Source: Actinomycetota bacterium (lineage in GTDB: Bacteria; Actinomycetota; Thermoleophilia; BMS3ABIN01). From it: a stretch of DNA of 39,932 nucleotides. The position numbers were made by a program, and so were the translations under genes. The DNA lies in contig JAMDDD010000045.1 of the NCBI GenBank assembly GCA_023489275.1, forward strand, positions 1 to 39,932. The letters are read 5' to 3'. Within the stretch, counting starts at the first letter, position 1, and the number at the start of each line of letters is the position of its first letter. The notes beneath the pieces are model-generated. The model saw only the letters and a list, made by a program, of their open reading frames with translations, searched no databases and was not told where the DNA came from. This document shows, in pieces, positions 37,884 to 39,932 of the stretch.

Positions 37884-38690
37884 CTATTTCCCGGCCGGGA
37901 TCAGGCGGTCCAGATTCCAGTCCCTGACGATCTCCATCCCGGAAAGGTTGGTGAGCGCAAAATGGATCGGCGTCACGGAGATCATGCTTCTGCCTACCGC
38001 GTGAAAATCCGTCCCTTCCTCCTTGTGATAGGAAGGATCATCACCATAGATCATGAAGCTCTTGCCACCGGCGCCGTTGCCGCCTTCCTCCACCAGCTGA
38101 TCACGGTAGATGCGCTTGCCCAGCCGGGTCACTTCGGCGCCCCGGACCCGGTCCAGGGGCAGGTTGGGCGCATTGATATTTAGCAGGATAGTGCCAGAAA
38201 GATCCGCGTGCATGATTTTTGCCGCCACCCGGGCCGTGAACCCGGCCACCGCGTCAAAATGAAAGGCGCGCTCGCCGGCGGCTCCCCGCCAGCCGTCCGG
38301 CCGCTCGATCGATACGGCGATCGCCGGCAGCCCCAGCATATTGCCTTCGAAAGCGGCCGCAACCGTACCTGAATAGGTGATGTCGTCACCCAGATTCGGG
38401 CCGAGATTAATCCCGGAAACGACAATATCCGGCAGCCAGTCAAGAAACCCGAGCGAAGCCAGGCGAACGCAATCGACAGGCGTGCCGTCAACCGAAAATC
38501 CCCGGGAGCCGTCCGCGAAGGTGACTTCCGCCACATTGAGCGACTGTCCAATGGTGATGCTGCGGCCAATGGCGCTCCGGTTCTGATCCGGGGCGATGAC
38601 CTCCACGTCCCCCTGGGTCTCCAGGGCCTTCTTGACCGCAAATAAGCCAGGGGAGTCAATGCCGTCGTCGTTGGTAACAAGTATTTTCAC
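37884..38690 (-). CDS. surE: 5'/3'-nucleotidase SurE
   Basis: The 268-residue metal-dependent phosphatase hydrolyses nucleoside 5'- and 3'-monophosphates. ILVTNDDGIDSPGL supplies the metal-binding DD pair, followed by VIAPDQNRSAIG, SGINLGPNLGDDITYSGTVAAAFEG and a late ISVTPI block. The length is usual. ATG 38690 precedes MKILVTNDDG, the universal SurE start. It lies between an FmdB-type zinc ribbon gene and a HAD phosphatase, a small phosphatase operon probably serving nucleotide salvage. Confidence 0.96.
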   Translation of the reverse strand: MKILVTNDDGIDSPGLFAVKKALETQGDVEVIAPDQNRSAIGRSITIGQSLNVAEVTFADGSRGFSVDGTPVDCVRLASLGFLDWLPDIVVSGINLGPNLGDDITYSGTVAAAFEGNMLGLPAIAVSIERPDGWRGAAGERAFHFDAVAGFTARVAAKIMHADLSGTILLNINAPNLPLDRVRGAEVTRLGKRIYRDQLVEEGGNGAGGKSFMIYGDDPSYHKEEGTDFHAVGRSMISVTPIHFALTNLSGMEIVRDWNLDRLIPAGK

Positions 38691-38753
38691 GAAGCAAATC
38701 TGATAACGGGAGAACCAAGGGAAAGAGCCGGCGCCGCAAGCGGCATCGGATAT

Positions 38754-39017
38754 TTACTTGTCCGATCCGGCAGCGGCTTTTTTCTTGCTTTCTTTTTTCT
38801 TCTTGGGCTTCTCTTCCGATCTGGAGGCTGTTGTCGAGCGCTTGCCATAATCCGTGGTGTAAAAACCGCTTCCCTTAAAATGGATGGCCACCGGATGAAA
38901 CAGCCGGGTGACCCGGGCGCCGCATTTTTCACATTTTTTGACAGAATGGTCAGAAATGTTCTGAAGCCTTTCAAACTGGTGCCCGCACTTGAGACACCGG
39001 TATTCATAAATGGGCAA
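38754..39017 (-). CDS. FmdB-family zinc-ribbon protein
   Basis: An 87-residue protein beginning MPIYEYRCLKCGHQFERLQ, the hallmark of the FmdB regulatory-protein family, with a second knuckle CEKCGA that completes a zinc ribbon, then HFKGSGFYTTDYGK. The last ~25 residues are a lysine-rich tail (EEKPKKKKESKKKAA) that may bind nucleic acid. The start is TTG 39017, fixed by the conserved MPIYEY; AAAGGAGG stands 11 bases upstream. Exact function of the family is unknown. A terminator-like hairpin and an extended -10 lie in its leader. Confidence 0.92.
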   Translation of the reverse strand: MPIYEYRCLKCGHQFERLQNISDHSVKKCEKCGARVTRLFHPVAIHFKGSGFYTTDYGKRSTTASRSEEKPKKKKESKKKAAAGSDK

Positions 39018-39056
39018 TTGGTGTCAATCCTCCTTTCGCGCTGAGGGCGCAGAACT

Positions 39057-39088
39057 AAAAAACCTCGGGCCGGCCCTGGGGCCGCCCG
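39057..39088 (-). terminator. Terminator-like hairpin in the fmdB leader
   Basis: CGGG plus CGGCC pair with GGCCG plus CCCG around a four-base loop, with one bulge, and six T follow on the minus strand. It lies about 40 bases before the fmdB start and downstream of an extended -10, so it could act as an attenuator. Confidence 0.65.
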
Positions 39089-39114
39089 ATCAAGTCAATT
39101 GGTTGCCAATCTGA

Positions 39115-39123
39115 ATTATAACA
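39115..39123 (-). promoter_or_regulatory. Extended -10 promoter for fmdB
   Basis: TGTTATAAT on the minus strand is a full extended -10 (TGn plus consensus TATAAT). The -35 region is poor. Confidence 0.45.
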
Positions 39124-39455
39124 TCTATTTGACTATCCCGGCTGGAGGCTGCCGCCCGGCCGGCGCGCCCTGCCCGCGGTCCCTGATTTCGCCCATTGCT
39201 CTCACCGTTTCCCGCAGTTGGAACAGCCCCGGCCGGAACGGAAAGTTTGACCTTCGCTGTTTTGTGAAACAATTTGAGACGCGGTCCGGCGGGTCGCCAG
39301 CCAATGGGAGCAAGCGAGCCATTTTGGATTTTTGTTCTGGATCTTCGGCAGCAGGTGAAGGACATTGCTCCCCGGGAAAGAAAGCTCCAGTAGCCCGCCC
39401 TGGCAGATTGCTGGCGGCAAAGGAGCCGCAGAATTTCCCTGCCGGGACATGCTGG

Positions 39456-39475
39456 AAAAAAAGCGGCCCGCCGCT
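39456..39475 (-). terminator. Minus-strand terminator without an assigned gene
   Basis: AGCGG-CGGG-CCGCT followed by seven T on the minus strand is a textbook intrinsic terminator. No gene on this strand lies upstream of it within the window, since the next gene to the right reads the other way. Confidence 0.6.
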
Positions 39476-39586
39476 GGCAAGGAGCGCCTCATTTTAGTAT
39501 GATTCTGTCGGGTCAGGCTCTGCCGCGAGCGGCGAGGTTAAGGCCTTAAATGTCAATCAAAAGATCTTTATTTCTAGAATGACAAT

Positions 39587-39932
39587 ATGAAAGTAGCCCT
39601 CGTTTCCGAGTATTATTACCCGCTGCTCGGGGGAATAACCGAGCACGTTCACAATCTGGCCCTCTCCCTTGACAAGCGGGGCCACGATGTGACCGTCGTT
39701 ACCCATAACCTGAAGCCCCGCAAGCATCATCATTATCCCGACGGCCCCGTGAAATTCTCCGTGGTCAGGTTCGGCAAGGGCATTCCCATTTATTCAAATG
39801 GGTCCATCGCCCGGATCACCGTCGGCAAGAGGCTTGGCTCCACCCTGCAGAAATTTTTTCAGCAGGAGAAATTTGACGTCATCCACGCTCACTCCCCGCT
39901 GACGCCAATCTTGCCGGTCATCGCTCTCGAAT
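39587..39932 (+). CDS. Glycosyltransferase family 4 (partial, cut by window end)
   Basis: The first 115 residues of a GT4 glycosyltransferase are present: MKVALVSEYYYPLLGGITEHVHNLA is the typical donor-loop start, then LDKRGHDVTVVTHN and FDVIHAHSPLTPILP. The gene runs off the right edge, so the nucleotide-sugar domain is not seen. Such enzymes of the PimA/MshA-like group transfer sugars to phosphoinositol lipids or small thiol precursors; which applies is open. ATG 39587 has only a weak purine stretch before it. Confidence 0.88.
   Translation, partial: MKVALVSEYYYPLLGGITEHVHNLALSLDKRGHDVTVVTHNLKPRKHHHYPDGPVKFSVVRFGKGIPIYSNGSIARITVGKRLGSTLQKFFQQEKFDVIHAHSPLTPILPVIALE

Larger units (their letters stand above)
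39018..39586. other. Intergenic region between fmdB and the GT4 gene
   Basis: Between these divergent genes are 569 bases with no convincing gene. Open frames of 91-132 codons on both strands lack family resemblance and ribosome sites. The stretch holds two minus-strand terminator hairpins (39057-39088 and 39456-39475) and an extended -10 (39115-39123), so at least one short minus-strand transcript is possible. Confidence 0.5.

Noticed and set aside
39099-39497. 132-codon plus-strand frame before the GT4 gene
   Set aside because: Starts with GTG lacking a ribosome site, no family pattern, and it crosses two minus-strand terminator hairpins.
39481-39545. SRP RNA, because of a GGGTCAGGC stretch
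   Set aside because: The conserved GGAA loop and AGCA asymmetric loop of SRP domain IV are absent.

Overview
The window is about 40 kb of GC-rich bacterial chromosome with tightly packed genes in short operons. No ribosomal RNA, phage region, CRISPR array or intact transposon is visible. The content points to an anaerobe that makes heme by the siroheme route (ahbA-D), matures c-type cytochromes by system II (ResB/CcsB), and inserts selenocysteine (selA, selB, tRNA-Sec). GTG and TTG starts, extended -10 promoters and the mix of families (TrpB2, PHP-GT4 fusion, PIG-V-like mannosyltransferase) would suit a deep-branching, uncultured actinobacterial lineage. That placement is an inference from gene content; no marker gene here decides it.

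Layout. 1-2.4 kb: aspartate kinase and aspartate-semialdehyde dehydrogenase (+). 2.5-4.0 kb: thioredoxin reductase, thioredoxin and a tiny tautomerase (-). 4.3-11 kb: DedA membrane protein, an MBL-fold hydrolase, a YhaM-type OB/HD nuclease, two membrane glycosyltransferases and a TrpB2-type tryptophan synthase. 11-18 kb: a secreted membrane-anchored protein with a TadE-like partner, trehalose-phosphatase, a PIG-L deacetylase and a PHP-glycosyltransferase fusion. 18.2-22.1 kb: a 69-aa protein, selA, selB and tRNA-Sec, then an IS30 transposase remnant. 22.3-25.6 kb: a zinc-ribbon protein, an MrfA-like helicase and a SLOG-fold protein. 25.6-25.9 kb: a single-gene unit encoding a 40-aa RiPP-precursor-like peptide. 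25.9-37 kb (all -): cobA-hemD, ahbC, ahbD, ahbA, ahbB, then an 800-base gap, then resB, ccsB, precorrin-2 dehydrogenase, hemA and hemC. 37.2-39.0 kb: HAD phosphatase, surE and an FmdB-type zinc ribbon. The right edge cuts a GT4 glycosyltransferase.

How the genes fit together. HemA and HemC feed the bifunctional CobA-HemD; its precorrin-2 goes to the precorrin-2 dehydrogenase to give siroheme. AhbA/B, AhbC and AhbD then convert siroheme to heme b, and ResB/CcsB attach heme to apocytochromes outside the membrane. HemL and HemB are not in the window. SelA, SelB and tRNA-Sec supply selenocysteine decoding; selD and a selenoprotein gene are not seen.

Three signals are not explained by ordinary gene content. 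First, short degenerate repeats with a strict 7-base period lie at gene borders at more than ten places and run into start codons, stop codons and N-terminal codons (SelB, AhbD, AhbB, CobA-HemD, DedA, PIG-L, helicase). Second, the gap between ahbB and resB holds a promoter with a perfect -35, a palindrome on its start site, and about 325 bases able to fold into many hairpins on the minus strand, a candidate structured RNA. Third, the 40-aa peptide gene has its own promoter, Shine-Dalgarno and terminator, a YxxPxL leader motif and a Cys-containing core, but no modifying enzyme beside it.
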